DNA of 64,000 bases from Gordonia crocea (GTDB lineage: Bacteria; Actinomycetota; Actinomycetes; Mycobacteriales; Mycobacteriaceae), in NCBI RefSeq assembly GCF_009932435.1, contig NZ_BJOU01000001.1, positions 806,001 to 870,000 on the forward strand. Direction: 5' to 3'. Positions 25,448 to 34,762 of the stretch are shown here, one piece after another (the stretch's first letter is position 1; every line of letters begins with the position of its first letter). The notes under the pieces were generated by a model, which ran no database searches, had not been told where the DNA came from, and saw only the letters and a program-made list of their open reading frames with translations. The position numbers and the translations under genes are program-made.

Positions 25448-25927
25448 GTGAGTTTCGTCCTCGAACACTCGATGGAGATCGCCGCACCGGCGGCGACGGT
25501 CTGGGCGGTGCTGACCGACTTCGGCGCCTATGGCGAATGGAACCCCTTCGTGCCGCGCGCGTCGTGTGTGCTCGAACCCGGTGGCGCCTTCGACATGGAC
25601 GTCCGGCTCATCGGGTCGGGTCTGCGCCATCAGCGTGAATTCATCAACCACGTCGATCCCGGCCGCTCGTTCAGCTACTCGATGAAACCGGCCCCGTTGG
25701 GGTTGCTGAGCAGCGAGCGGGTGCAGACGGTCGCGCCGTCGGGCCCCCGCACCTCGCACTACTCGTCGCATTTCCAGATCGACGGCCTGTTGGCCCCGGT
25801 GGTGGCGGCGCTGCTCGGCGGCGGGATGCGGCGCGGTTTCGACGAGATGGCCGCCGGGCTGAAGGACCGGGCCGAAGGGGTGTCCGGCGGTGCCCGCCAC
25901 AACGACCGCGCCCCGCGTCGGACCTAG
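25448..25927 (+). CDS. SRPBCC (START-like) family protein
   Basis: A 159-residue helix-grip protein of the polyketide cyclase/dehydrase group. It opens SFVLEHSMEIAAPAATVWAV with the typical LTDFGAYGEWNPFVPRASCV motif and ends in the long C-terminal helix (GGGMRRGFDEMAAGLKDRAE). These proteins bind hydrophobic ligands; no catalytic residues can be named. It starts at GTG 25448 with TACGCT 6 nt upstream. It is convergent with the SDR gene. Confidence 0.75.
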   Translation: MSFVLEHSMEIAAPAATVWAVLTDFGAYGEWNPFVPRASCVLEPGGAFDMDVRLIGSGLRHQREFINHVDPGRSFSYSMKPAPLGLLSSERVQTVAPSGPRTSHYSSHFQIDGLLAPVVAALLGGGMRRGFDEMAAGLKDRAEGVSGGARHNDRAPRRT

Positions 25928-25942
25928 TCGCGGCGCCGGCGC

Positions 25943-26704
25943 TTACCCGGTCTTGATGTTGCGGCGGGCGTTGGCCTGGTCGCGGGGCTTGACGACGATC
26001 TGGTCGAGGTTCACGTGCGGCGGGCGCGACGCGGCAAACGCCACCACCTCGGCGACGTCGTCGGCGGTCAGCGGGGTGAGGCCGGCGTAGACCGCGTCGG
26101 CCTTCTCCTCGTCGCCGTCGAAGCGGACCAGGGAGAACTCGGTCTCCACCATCCCGGGGGCGATTTCGGTGAGCCGGATCGGTTTGCCGAGCAGTTCCAG
26201 CCGCAACGTCCGGTGGACCAGGGCCTGGGCGTGCTTGGCCGAGGTGTAACCGGCGCCGTTGTCGTAGGGCTCGAGGGCCGCGACCGAGGTGATCGTCACG
26301 ATGAGGCCGTCGCCAGAGGCCGCCAGTGCGGGCAGCAGCGCCTTGGTGACCCGCATCGTCCCGATGACGTTGGTCTCCCACATCCAGCGCCAGTCCTCCT
26401 CGACCGCCTCGGCGACCGGGGCCAGCCCCTTGGCGCCGCCGGCATTGTTGACCAGGACGTCGACGCGGTCCAGGCCGGCGACGAAGGCGGCGATCGACTC
26501 GGGGTCGGTCACGTCGAGGTGGCGCCCGATCCCGCCGATCTCCTGCGCCAGCGCGGTAATCCGGTCCAGTCGTCGGGCACCGACGACGACGAGGTAGCCG
26601 TCGGCGGCGAGGGCGCGGGCGGTGGCCTCGCCGATGCCGGAACTCGCGCCGGTGACGACGGCGACGCGGCGCTGGGAATCGGATTGCTGCGGGGATGCGG
26701 TCAT
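25943..26704 (-). CDS. Short-chain dehydrogenase/reductase
   Basis: A 253-residue classical SDR with cofactor motif TGASSGIG (about residues 18-25), NNAG at 87-90, and catalytic Ser-Tyr-Lys in SVAALEPYDNGAGYTSAKHA. The Arg pair at GARRLDR after the second strand suggests NADP preference. It resembles the serine 3-dehydrogenase-like group; its substrate is unknown. A homologue sits beside the ROK regulator in M. tuberculosis, as here, where the two genes are divergent across about 100 bp. Confidence 0.85.
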   Translation of the reverse strand: MTASPQQSDSQRRVAVVTGASSGIGEATARALAADGYLVVVGARRLDRITALAQEIGGIGRHLDVTDPESIAAFVAGLDRVDVLVNNAGGAKGLAPVAEAVEEDWRWMWETNVIGTMRVTKALLPALAASGDGLIVTITSVAALEPYDNGAGYTSAKHAQALVHRTLRLELLGKPIRLTEIAPGMVETEFSLVRFDGDEEKADAVYAGLTPLTADDVAEVVAFAASRPPHVNLDQIVVKPRDQANARRNIKTG

Positions 26705-26805
26705 GGTTTCGGTCTATGCCACGAGTGCCGTTGATGCAAGTCGGGGATTTGGCTCACCGTGGGGCTATCACCCGCCCACCGGGGTTGCGCTGCTATCTTC
26801 TGGCC

Positions 26806-27984
26806 ATGGGACGTGCCACATCCAACGTCGGGGTGGTGCCGGCGGCGCTGCGCGTGGGCACGTCACCGGCCGCCGTGGTGTTCGCGCGGATGCGCGGGGC
26901 CGGGCCCGTCACCCGGGACCGGCTGGTCACGAATTCCGAGTTGTCGGCGGCGACGGTGAACCGGCAAGTCCATGCACTGGTCGAGGCCGGGCTGATCGTC
27001 GAGCGACCGGACCTGGTCGATCCGGGCGCCATCGGCCGGCCCAAGGTACCGCTGGCCTTGAACCACGACGGACCGGCGGTCGCCGCGATGCACATCGGTG
27101 CCCGCCGCACCCTGCTCGCGATCGCCGACATCTCCGGGCGGACCCTCTACAGCCACGCGGTGTTGACCCCGGAGGGGGAGGCCGAGGAGGTGGTCCGAGG
27201 CCTCGCCGAGGCGCTATCGGAGTTGGTCGGCCGGTTCTCCGGCCGGCGGTTCCTCTGGGCCGGGGTCGCGGTCGGCGGTGACGTCGACGAATCGACCGGT
27301 GCCGTCGACCACCCGGTGCGCGGGTGGCGCGGTGCCCCGGTCGGCAAGGTCGTCCACGAAGTCCTCGGACTGCCGGTCTCGGTGTGCGAACACGTGCAGG
27401 CGATGGCCGCGGCCGAGTTGGTGCTGGCCGGTGGCGGGGCGAATCACCGGACCTCGGTCTACTGGTACGCACGCGAGACCGTCGGCATGGCGTTGACGGT
27501 CGACGGCCACGTCCAGGTGCCGAGTACCGGAGCCGGCACCGTCGCCCACGTCCCGGTGCATGCCCCGCGGTTCGCCGAGGTCGCGGCCGACGGTGTCCCT
27601 GTTCCGGCTGGTGCTGCCCAGGCCGACGGGATCGTCGGGCTGCAGCAGGTGATCGGCACCGAGGCGTTGCGCCGCGCCGCCACGGCCAACGGCGTGGGGG
27701 CGGATGCCGCCGTGCTACTCGACCAACGCGCCGGTGCGCTCGGCGAGGCGATCGCGACGATCGCCGACGTTCTCAACCCCGATGCGGTCATCGTTGCCGG
27801 TGACGCCTTTGCCGACCACCCGCGCGGGTTGGCGCCGGTCCAGGCCGCCTTCGACGCGGCCCGGCACCTGCCGCACCGGTTGGAATTGACCCCGACCCGG
27901 TTCGGGCTGGGCGTCCAGGAGGCGGCCGCGGTGGTGGTCGCGCTCTCGGTCATCTACGCCGACCCGATCGGTTCGCTCGCGTAG
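26806..27984 (+). CDS. ROK-family transcriptional regulator
   Basis: A 392-residue protein. An N-terminal winged helix (VTRDRLVTNSELSAATVNRQ, about residues 37-70) is joined to a ROK (repressor, ORF, kinase) sugar-binding domain with GVAVGGDVDESTG. The Zn-binding Cys cluster of active ROK kinases is not evident, which suits a regulator. In M. tuberculosis the matching gene (Rv0485, as I recall) affects pe13/ppe18. The start is ATG 26806 with TATCTT 6 nt upstream, matching a leaderless promoter. Confidence 0.85.
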   Translation: MGRATSNVGVVPAALRVGTSPAAVVFARMRGAGPVTRDRLVTNSELSAATVNRQVHALVEAGLIVERPDLVDPGAIGRPKVPLALNHDGPAVAAMHIGARRTLLAIADISGRTLYSHAVLTPEGEAEEVVRGLAEALSELVGRFSGRRFLWAGVAVGGDVDESTGAVDHPVRGWRGAPVGKVVHEVLGLPVSVCEHVQAMAAAELVLAGGGANHRTSVYWYARETVGMALTVDGHVQVPSTGAGTVAHVPVHAPRFAEVAADGVPVPAGAAQADGIVGLQQVIGTEALRRAATANGVGADAAVLLDQRAGALGEAIATIADVLNPDAVIVAGDAFADHPRGLAPVQAAFDAARHLPHRLELTPTRFGLGVQEAAAVVVALSVIYADPIGSLA

Positions 27985-27992
27985 TCGCGGCG

Positions 27993-28780
27993 TCAGCCGA
28001 TCGACGAGCGGTACCCGCGCACCAGGCTCAGCACCTCGCCGACCAGGTCGGGACCGTCGATCCGGTAGCGGGCGATGGTGTCGCCGTCGCCGACCTTGAT
28101 GCTCACATCGTCGGCGCCGAGGTGGCCGAAGGCGTTTTCGTCGGTGACATCGTCGCCGAGGTAGCAGACCGCGTCGGCGCCGGCGCGCTCGCGCAGCAGG
28201 TCGAGGGCGTGGCCCTTGCCGGTCTCGATCACCGCCAATTCGATCACCGCTTTGCCCTCGGTGGGGTGGACCCCGGGGCGGGTGACGGGTCCGCGCCGAG
28301 CCTCGTCGAGTGCGGCTTCGGCGTCGGCGGGGGCGGCATTACGGACGTGCAGCACGCTGCTCGCGGGCTTCGTCTCCACCATGGAGCCGGGGAACCGGTG
28401 GGCGATGGCCGTCAGCTCGGCGGTCACCGCGGCGAGCAACGCGCGCTGCTCATCGGTGATCCCGGCCGCGAAGCCGTCGTCGAACTCGCTGCCGTGGCTG
28501 CCGATGAGGGCGAGGCCGGCGGGGTCGGGGACCGCGAGTGAGACGAGTCCGGCCAGATCGGCGCGGGCCCTACCGGACACGATCGCCGTCGTGGTGGCCG
28601 GGAGCCCGGCCAGCTCGACGAGTGTGGCCACTGCGGCCGGGTCGGCCCGGGCATCCGAGGGGTGCGCGACGATCGGGGCGAGGCAGCCGTCGAAATCGGA
28701 GGCGACGACGACGCCGGGCCGGGTCGCGAATCGGCGCAGCGCGGCGACCAGATCGTCGGGCAGCGACGACGCGGTGGGGC

Positions 28781-28784
<4 letters not shown>
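27993..28784 (-). CDS. otsB: Trehalose-6-phosphate phosphatase
   Basis: A 263-residue HAD-superfamily phosphatase that dephosphorylates trehalose-6-phosphate, the second step of the OtsAB pathway. The nucleophile motif [12 protein letters not shown] (motif II), GKGHAL (Lys) and [11 protein letters not shown] (motif IV) are all present. The start at 28784 gives an ATGA overlap with the otsA stop, so translation of the two is coupled. Trehalose here is both an osmoprotectant and the carrier sugar for mycolic acids. Convergent with the ROK gene, 8 bp apart. Confidence 0.95.
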
Positions 28785-30205
<1,421 letters not shown>

Positions 30206-30212
30206 CGGCGTG

Positions 30213-30374
30213 TCAGGCGGTTTCGCCCGGAGCAATCCCCAGCATGGCCAACAGCATGCGGCACTCGTCGGCGTCGGTGGCGTAGGCCGCGACGACTCGG
30301 CGCGCGGAGGTCGCGGTCTCGTCGGCGACGGGCTCCAACTCGTCGTCGCTCAGATCGGCGGTCTTCGGGGGCAT
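30213..30374 (-). CDS. Small acidic protein upstream of otsA
   Basis: A 53-residue reading frame starting [20 protein letters not shown] with an AGAGGACG-like ribosome binding region before the ATG. It has an acidic first half and a helical second half with one Cys ([17 protein letters not shown]). It ends 7 nt before the otsA start, so it would be the first gene of a three-gene trehalose operon. I do not recognise a family. Spacing and codon use suggest it is real; it could bind or regulate OtsA, but that is speculation. Confidence 0.6.
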   Translation of the reverse strand: MPPKTADLSDDELEPVADETATSARRVVAAYATDADECRMLLAMLGIAPGETA

Positions 30375-30459
30375 GGTCGTCCTCTGGTCGTGCCTGATGA
30401 TTCGCGGTCGATTCTACCCGTCTGCCTCGCACATCGCGCGTGCGGCCGCGGGTCGTCTG

Positions 30460-30533
30460 AGCCCCCTGTCGGGATCGAACCGACGACGTTCCGCTTACAA
30501 GGCGGACCCTCTAGCCAACTGAGGTAAGGGGGC
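30460..30533 (-). tRNA. tRNA-Thr (anticodon TGT)
   Basis: A 74-nt cloverleaf on the minus strand. The acceptor stem GCCCCCT pairs with AGGGGGC. The anticodon stem TCCGC/GCGGA encloses the loop CTTGTAA with anticodon TGT, read as Thr. The T arm GTCGG-TTCGATC-CCGAC is intact. CCA is not encoded. TACGAT about 24 bp upstream (30563-30558) is a candidate -10. Confidence 0.95.
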
Positions 30534-30674
30534 GTGCGGGCGCATCCCGCACCGCAGATCGTATCGCGGTGGCACGGTTGCGGAGAAAGTTCCCCTGGTG
30601 CAGGGGAAAGGGAATAGTGCCCTCGTTCGCTCGGCAGGGGAACTTTTTCAGCCGCTGCGTGACACCCTTGTCGC

Positions 30675-31559
30675 ATGGCCCTCACCGACCTCGTCGAACT
30701 CGGCGGCGCATTCCGTATGGGTTCTGACCGCTTCTACCCGGAGGAGCGGCCGGTCCACGAGCGGGTGGTGGCGCCGTTCGCCATCGAGACCCACCCGGTC
30801 ACCAACGCACAGTTCGCCGCGTTCGCCGCCGACACCGGTTATGTCACGGTGGCCGAGGAGGCGATCGACCCCGACCTGTTCCCCGGGGCCGACCCGGCCG
30901 ACCTCGTCCCGGGGGCGCTGGTCTTCACCATGACCGAAGGGCCGGTGGACCTGGCCGACTGGCGGCAATGGTGGCGGTGGGTGCCCGGTGCGAGTTGGCG
31001 CCACCCGCAGGGGCCCGGTTCGACCATCGACGACCGGCCCGACCATCCGGTGGTCCAGATCGCCTACCGCGATGCCGCCGCCTACGCGCAGTGGGCGGGG
31101 CGCCGATTGCCGACCGAGACGGAGTGGGAGTTCGCCGCCCGCGGCGGCCTCGACGGCGCGGACTACGCGTGGGGCGACGAGTTGCACCCCGGCGGCGAGG
31201 TTCTGGCCAACACCTGGCTGGGGGCCTTTCCGTACGAAACGACGGGTTGGGGGAGCACGTCTCCGGTCGGTTCCTATCCGCCCAACGGCTACGGTCTGGT
31301 CGACGTGATCGGCAACGTCTGGGAGCGCACGTCTGACGTCTACGCCCCGCGCCACGTCGTCCCCGGCGACGTGCACGTCGACGCCGACGGGCGGCCCGAC
31401 CTGTTGGCGCCCACCGTCGACCCCCGGGTCATGCGGGTCACCAAGGGTGGCTCGTTCATCTGTGCGCCGGCCTATTGCCGCCGCTACCGCCCGGCGGCCC
31501 GATCGGCGCAATCCGACGACTCGGCCACCTCGCACCTGGGGTTCCGCTGCGCACGGTAA
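30675..31559 (+). CDS. Formylglycine-generating enzyme
   Basis: A 294-residue FGE/SUMF1 protein that converts a Cys in the CxPxR motif of sulfatases to formylglycine. The fold motif is recognisable: FRMGSDRFYPEERPVHERVV at the N-terminus, then RLPTETEWEFAARGG and GNVWERTSD. The two copper-binding active-site Cys are present (Cys263 and Cys268 in GGSFICAPAYCRRYRPAAR), with LGFRC at the end. No sulfatase is encoded in the window, so its client lies elsewhere. It starts at ATG 30675; no good ribosome binding site is visible. Confidence 0.92.
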   Translation: MALTDLVELGGAFRMGSDRFYPEERPVHERVVAPFAIETHPVTNAQFAAFAADTGYVTVAEEAIDPDLFPGADPADLVPGALVFTMTEGPVDLADWRQWWRWVPGASWRHPQGPGSTIDDRPDHPVVQIAYRDAAAYAQWAGRRLPTETEWEFAARGGLDGADYAWGDELHPGGEVLANTWLGAFPYETTGWGSTSPVGSYPPNGYGLVDVIGNVWERTSDVYAPRHVVPGDVHVDADGRPDLLAPTVDPRVMRVTKGGSFICAPAYCRRYRPAARSAQSDDSATSHLGFRCAR

Positions 31560-31599
31560 CCGGGCGCGAATCCCCGGCCGGGCACCCTAGACTCGGCTC

Positions 31600-31992
31600 A
31601 TGCCGGTAAGCCGAGAGCGTTCCCAGTCCCTGCCCGACCAGGGTTTCGCGCACACCGCCACCGTGACGGCCGGATCGTTGCTGTTCACCACCGGGGTCGC
31701 CCCCATCGACGCCGAGGGTGCCATCACCCCGCCGGGAGACGTGCAGGGGCAGACCCGGCAGTGCCTGGCCAACCTGACGACGATCCTCGATGAGCGGGGC
31801 GCCGGCCTGGCCGACGTCGCCAAGCTGACCGTCTTCGTGGCCGAGCGGTTGCAGGTCGACTTGGTCGTCGCCTGGGAGGCCGTCGTCGAGGCCTTCGGCG
31901 ACGAGGTGCCGCCGGCCAGCCTCGTGGGAGTCACCGTCCTGCCCCTCGACGATCAGGTCGTCGAGATCGAGGCCGTGGCCGCGCTCTCCTGA
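31600..31992 (+). CDS. RidA-family protein
   Basis: A 130-residue member of the YjgF/RidA family. It follows the expected pattern: TAGSLLFTTGVAPIDAEGAI, then QTRQCLANLTTILDERGAGLADVAKLTVFV, and PPASLVGVTVL at the C-terminus. RidA proteins hydrolyse reactive enamine/imine intermediates. The usual catalytic Arg region (R in PxRxx) reads PPASLV, so this belongs to a divergent subgroup whose deaminase activity is uncertain. TAGACT lies 6 nt before the ATG. Confidence 0.8.
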   Translation: MPVSRERSQSLPDQGFAHTATVTAGSLLFTTGVAPIDAEGAITPPGDVQGQTRQCLANLTTILDERGAGLADVAKLTVFVAERLQVDLVVAWEAVVEAFGDEVPPASLVGVTVLPLDDQVVEIEAVAALS

Positions 31993-32011
31993 TCTCGGGG
32001 AATCCGTAGTC

Positions 32012-32039
32012 TGAGACGATTTGTGTGATTCGTCTCACC
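32012..32039 (+). promoter_or_regulatory. Inverted repeat overlapping a Crp/GlxR-like site
   Basis: TGAGACGA (32012-32019) and TCGTCTCA (32030-32037) form a perfect 8-bp inverted repeat with a 10-nt spacer. Overlapping it, 32024-32039 reads TGTGATTCGTCTCACC, nine of ten fixed positions of the Crp/GlxR consensus. No T-tract follows, so an operator fits better than a terminator. It lies 110 bp before the secreted-protein operon. Confidence 0.45.
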
Positions 32040-32146
32040 GGGGGGTTGTTCCGTCGACTCGCTCACAGAACCCGGTTGTGGGTTTGTCCGCCGGTGGCCG
32101 CCGCTGCCACGCTGAGCGCACTCTCGACAACCGGAGGGAACTCCCC

Positions 32147-33394
32147 GTGCGAATCTCGCTGCGCCGAATCATGGTCGGCGCCGTGGCAGCCTGTGCTGCC
32201 GCCACCACCCTGGCCGCGCCGTCCGCGTCGGCGGCCCCGCCCGACCGCTATCTCGACCTGCCGCTGATCAACCGCGACGCCGACCACGGGCCCGGTGGGG
32301 TCCACCCGGTGTTGCCGACCGATCCCACTGTGCTGCGCGGCCTGCTGACGCGGGCGCGCGCTGCCGGCGTCGAGCCGACCCGATACCGGGCCCTGTTGTG
32401 GCAGTACTGGTTGGCCGACACCACCACGGCCGCCGGTATCGACCTCGCGCGGTGGAACCCGCGGGCCGGTGTCAGTGCGAACCGCGCGAACCTCGTGAAG
32501 TCCTACCGCTTCTACGAGAACCTCCAGCTCCGGCACCGCGAATTGCAGTGGGCCGGCATGGGCGGCCTGGTCGGCGCCGACTTCGGCGGCGGCCTGCTGG
32601 ACTTCGAACTGGCCACCAACGTCTACGACATCACGCGCCTGGCGCCGGTGGCCCACGCGATCGTCGGCAAGACCAACGAGTTGCTCGGCCCGACGTTCGT
32701 GGACCGGCTGCCCCGCGGTCTGCGGGCCCTGGCCCGGGTGGGGGCGACGATCACCCCGGCCGATCTGCGCAAGGTGCAGGGCGACATCCTCGTCATGCAG
32801 AAGAACATCTTCTCCGACCTCATGCCGATGCACCGCGCCTACGTCGTCGGCGGACTGCCCGCGCTGACCGAGATGCAGCGGGCAGGGCTGTTCTCCGAGG
32901 AGATCCTGGCCGCCTGGACCGGTATCGCCGGCCGGACCTCGGCCGGGGTCGCCGCCGGCAACGCCCGCCTGCTCCGTCGTGAACAGGGCGAGGTCATCAA
33001 GAAGCAGTGGGATGCGACCCGCGCCTACCGCGGCGACGTCGGCGAGGCGATGACGTATGCAAGCACCGCGGCCGGCACCCCGTCGGTTGCCGGAGTCGTG
33101 CCGATGCGGTCCTTCCGGCCCATCGAGGTCGAGGGCACGACGCCGGACGGCCGGACGGCAGTCCTCACGGTCCCCCTCCCGAGCTGGAACTGGTCGGTCT
33201 TCGAGGACCGCTGGATCTACATCGAGGCCCAGTTGCTGCCCAAATACCGGTTCCAGGTGGAGCACCGGTGGCCGCAGCTGCGCCGCGAACTGTTGCTGCC
33301 CTACGACCAGCAGCTCGAATCGCACCGCCCGATCTGGAACCTGTTGCCGACGATGCAGTCGGCCCTGCAAACCCTCGAGGTGAGACTGAAATGA
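32147..33394 (+). CDS. Secreted protein of unknown function, coupled to a lipase-like gene
   Basis: A 415-residue protein with a Sec signal peptide (SLRRIMVGAVAACAAATTLAAPSASA, residues about 3-32). The mature part has no domain I can name. It is rich in helix, with VKSYRFYENLQLRHRELQWA, a Gly-rich MGGLVGADFGGGLLDFE stretch and a Trp-rich PSWNWSVFEDRWIYIEAQLL region near the end. It has no Cys after the signal peptide. The GTG start at 32147 follows a CGGAGGGAA site. The stop overlaps the ATG of the next gene (ATGA), so the two proteins are probably made together and may work as a pair at the cell surface. Confidence 0.75.
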   Translation: MRISLRRIMVGAVAACAAATTLAAPSASAAPPDRYLDLPLINRDADHGPGGVHPVLPTDPTVLRGLLTRARAAGVEPTRYRALLWQYWLADTTTAAGIDLARWNPRAGVSANRANLVKSYRFYENLQLRHRELQWAGMGGLVGADFGGGLLDFELATNVYDITRLAPVAHAIVGKTNELLGPTFVDRLPRGLRALARVGATITPADLRKVQGDILVMQKNIFSDLMPMHRAYVVGGLPALTEMQRAGLFSEEILAAWTGIAGRTSAGVAAGNARLLRREQGEVIKKQWDATRAYRGDVGEAMTYASTAAGTPSVAGVVPMRSFRPIEVEGTTPDGRTAVLTVPLPSWNWSVFEDRWIYIEAQLLPKYRFQVEHRWPQLRRELLLPYDQQLESHRPIWNLLPTMQSALQTLEVRLK

Positions 33395-34740
33395 TCCGCA
33401 GCACCGTCACCGCGTTCGCCGCGGCCACCGCCGGAATCCTCGCGCTGGGCGTGCTCGCCGCCCCGGCGACCGCCGCCCCGCACACGCCCCCCAACCGCAC
33501 CCCGCAGTTGGGTGAGGTGTTCAACGGCTACGTCGTCGGCACCTTCGGCAGCGGCCGGTTGGCCGGGCCGGGCGAGATCTTTGCACCGCTGGTCTCGGGC
33601 GACCCGTTCTACGCCGAGCCGCGGCTGACCGGCACGGAGAAGCCGGGCACCCTGCTCAAGGCCAAGAAGGTGGCCGTCCAGTTCACCGGCTTCCGGCCGG
33701 GGAACGTCGACGCCTACAAGCTGATGTACGTGACGACGGGGTTGCGGGGCGCGCCCGAGATCAGCACCGGGATCGTCATGATCCCCCGCGACGGGAAGCG
33801 CAACGACCAGCGCAAGGTGATCGGCTACCAGTTCGCCAACGACAGCGTCGGCGCCTACTGCCACCCGTCGACCATGTGGACCGGCGGCGACCCGATGGAC
33901 GGCGCGTCGTGGTCGGCGCTGGGCCCCCTGGCCCAGATGTTCGGCAAGGGCTATGCCGTTGCCATCAGCGACGTCGGCAACGACGGCGACCGCCGGCCGC
34001 ACGGCGTCTTCGCCGGCAAGTTCGCGGGCAACGCTATGTCGGACATGCTGCGCGCCACTCTCGGCTACGCGCGGCTGGGGCTGAACCCGAAGGCGCCGGT
34101 GGGGTTGTTCGGCATCGCCGGCGGCGGTGTCGGCGCGGCCTTTGCCGCAGAGAACGCGGCGGATTACGCGCCGGACCTCGACATCCGTTCGACTGTGCTC
34201 GAGGGCATGGTGGTCAACCAGCGCAACTTCATCCGCACCGCGAGCGGCTCGGTCGGTTCCGGCTTCGCCTTCGCCACGCTGCTCGGCTTGGAGCCGAAGT
34301 ACCCCGAGATGAAGATCGACGATCATCTGAACCCGGCGGGCAAGGCGTTGGCCGACGTGTACCGCACCCAGTGCCAGACGCCCGCGTACTTCACACTGCC
34401 CTACGTGCCGCTGCAGGCGCTGTTCACCGGCAACCGGCATCCCGCCGACATCAAGGCCTTCCAGCGCGTCTACCGGGACAACCTGCTGGGTCGAAAGGCG
34501 CCGGCCTCGCGGGTTCTGATCGCCTCGTGTGCAGCCGACGACTCGCCGATGTCGCTGGTGCCGGCGGCGGATTCCCGACGCCTGGCCCGCAGCTACCGCT
34601 CACGCGGGACGAAGGTGGCCTACCACCCGACCGACTGCAGCATGGTCAAGATGCTCACCGACATGTACGGCTGGGGCACCGATCTGTTCGGGATGCAGAC
34701 GATCGACTGGCTGGACTGGTCGTTGCGCGCGCCGCGCTGA
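33391..34740 (+). CDS. LIP-family lipase-like protein without catalytic Ser
   Basis: A 449-residue exported protein with a signal peptide (TVTAFAAATAGILALGVLAA, cleaved near ATAAP) and the overall pattern of the secretory LIP lipase family (GEIFAPLVSGDPFYAEP; IGYQFANDSVGAYCHPS; GYAVAISDVGNDG). The nucleophile elbow G-x-S-G-G reads GIAGGG, with Ala243 in place of Ser. The region that holds the catalytic His in the lipase at 2459-3898 (AEHFG) reads TDCSM. At least two triad residues are therefore missing and it is probably a pseudoenzyme or binding protein. Translation is coupled to the upstream secreted protein by an ATGA overlap. Confidence 0.82.
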   Translation: MIRSTVTAFAAATAGILALGVLAAPATAAPHTPPNRTPQLGEVFNGYVVGTFGSGRLAGPGEIFAPLVSGDPFYAEPRLTGTEKPGTLLKAKKVAVQFTGFRPGNVDAYKLMYVTTGLRGAPEISTGIVMIPRDGKRNDQRKVIGYQFANDSVGAYCHPSTMWTGGDPMDGASWSALGPLAQMFGKGYAVAISDVGNDGDRRPHGVFAGKFAGNAMSDMLRATLGYARLGLNPKAPVGLFGIAGGGVGAAFAAENAADYAPDLDIRSTVLEGMVVNQRNFIRTASGSVGSGFAFATLLGLEPKYPEMKIDDHLNPAGKALADVYRTQCQTPAYFTLPYVPLQALFTGNRHPADIKAFQRVYRDNLLGRKAPASRVLIASCAADDSPMSLVPAADSRRLARSYRSRGTKVAYHPTDCSMVKMLTDMYGWGTDLFGMQTIDWLDWSLRAPR

Positions 34741-34762
34741 CGCTGCGCCTAGACTGGCGCAG

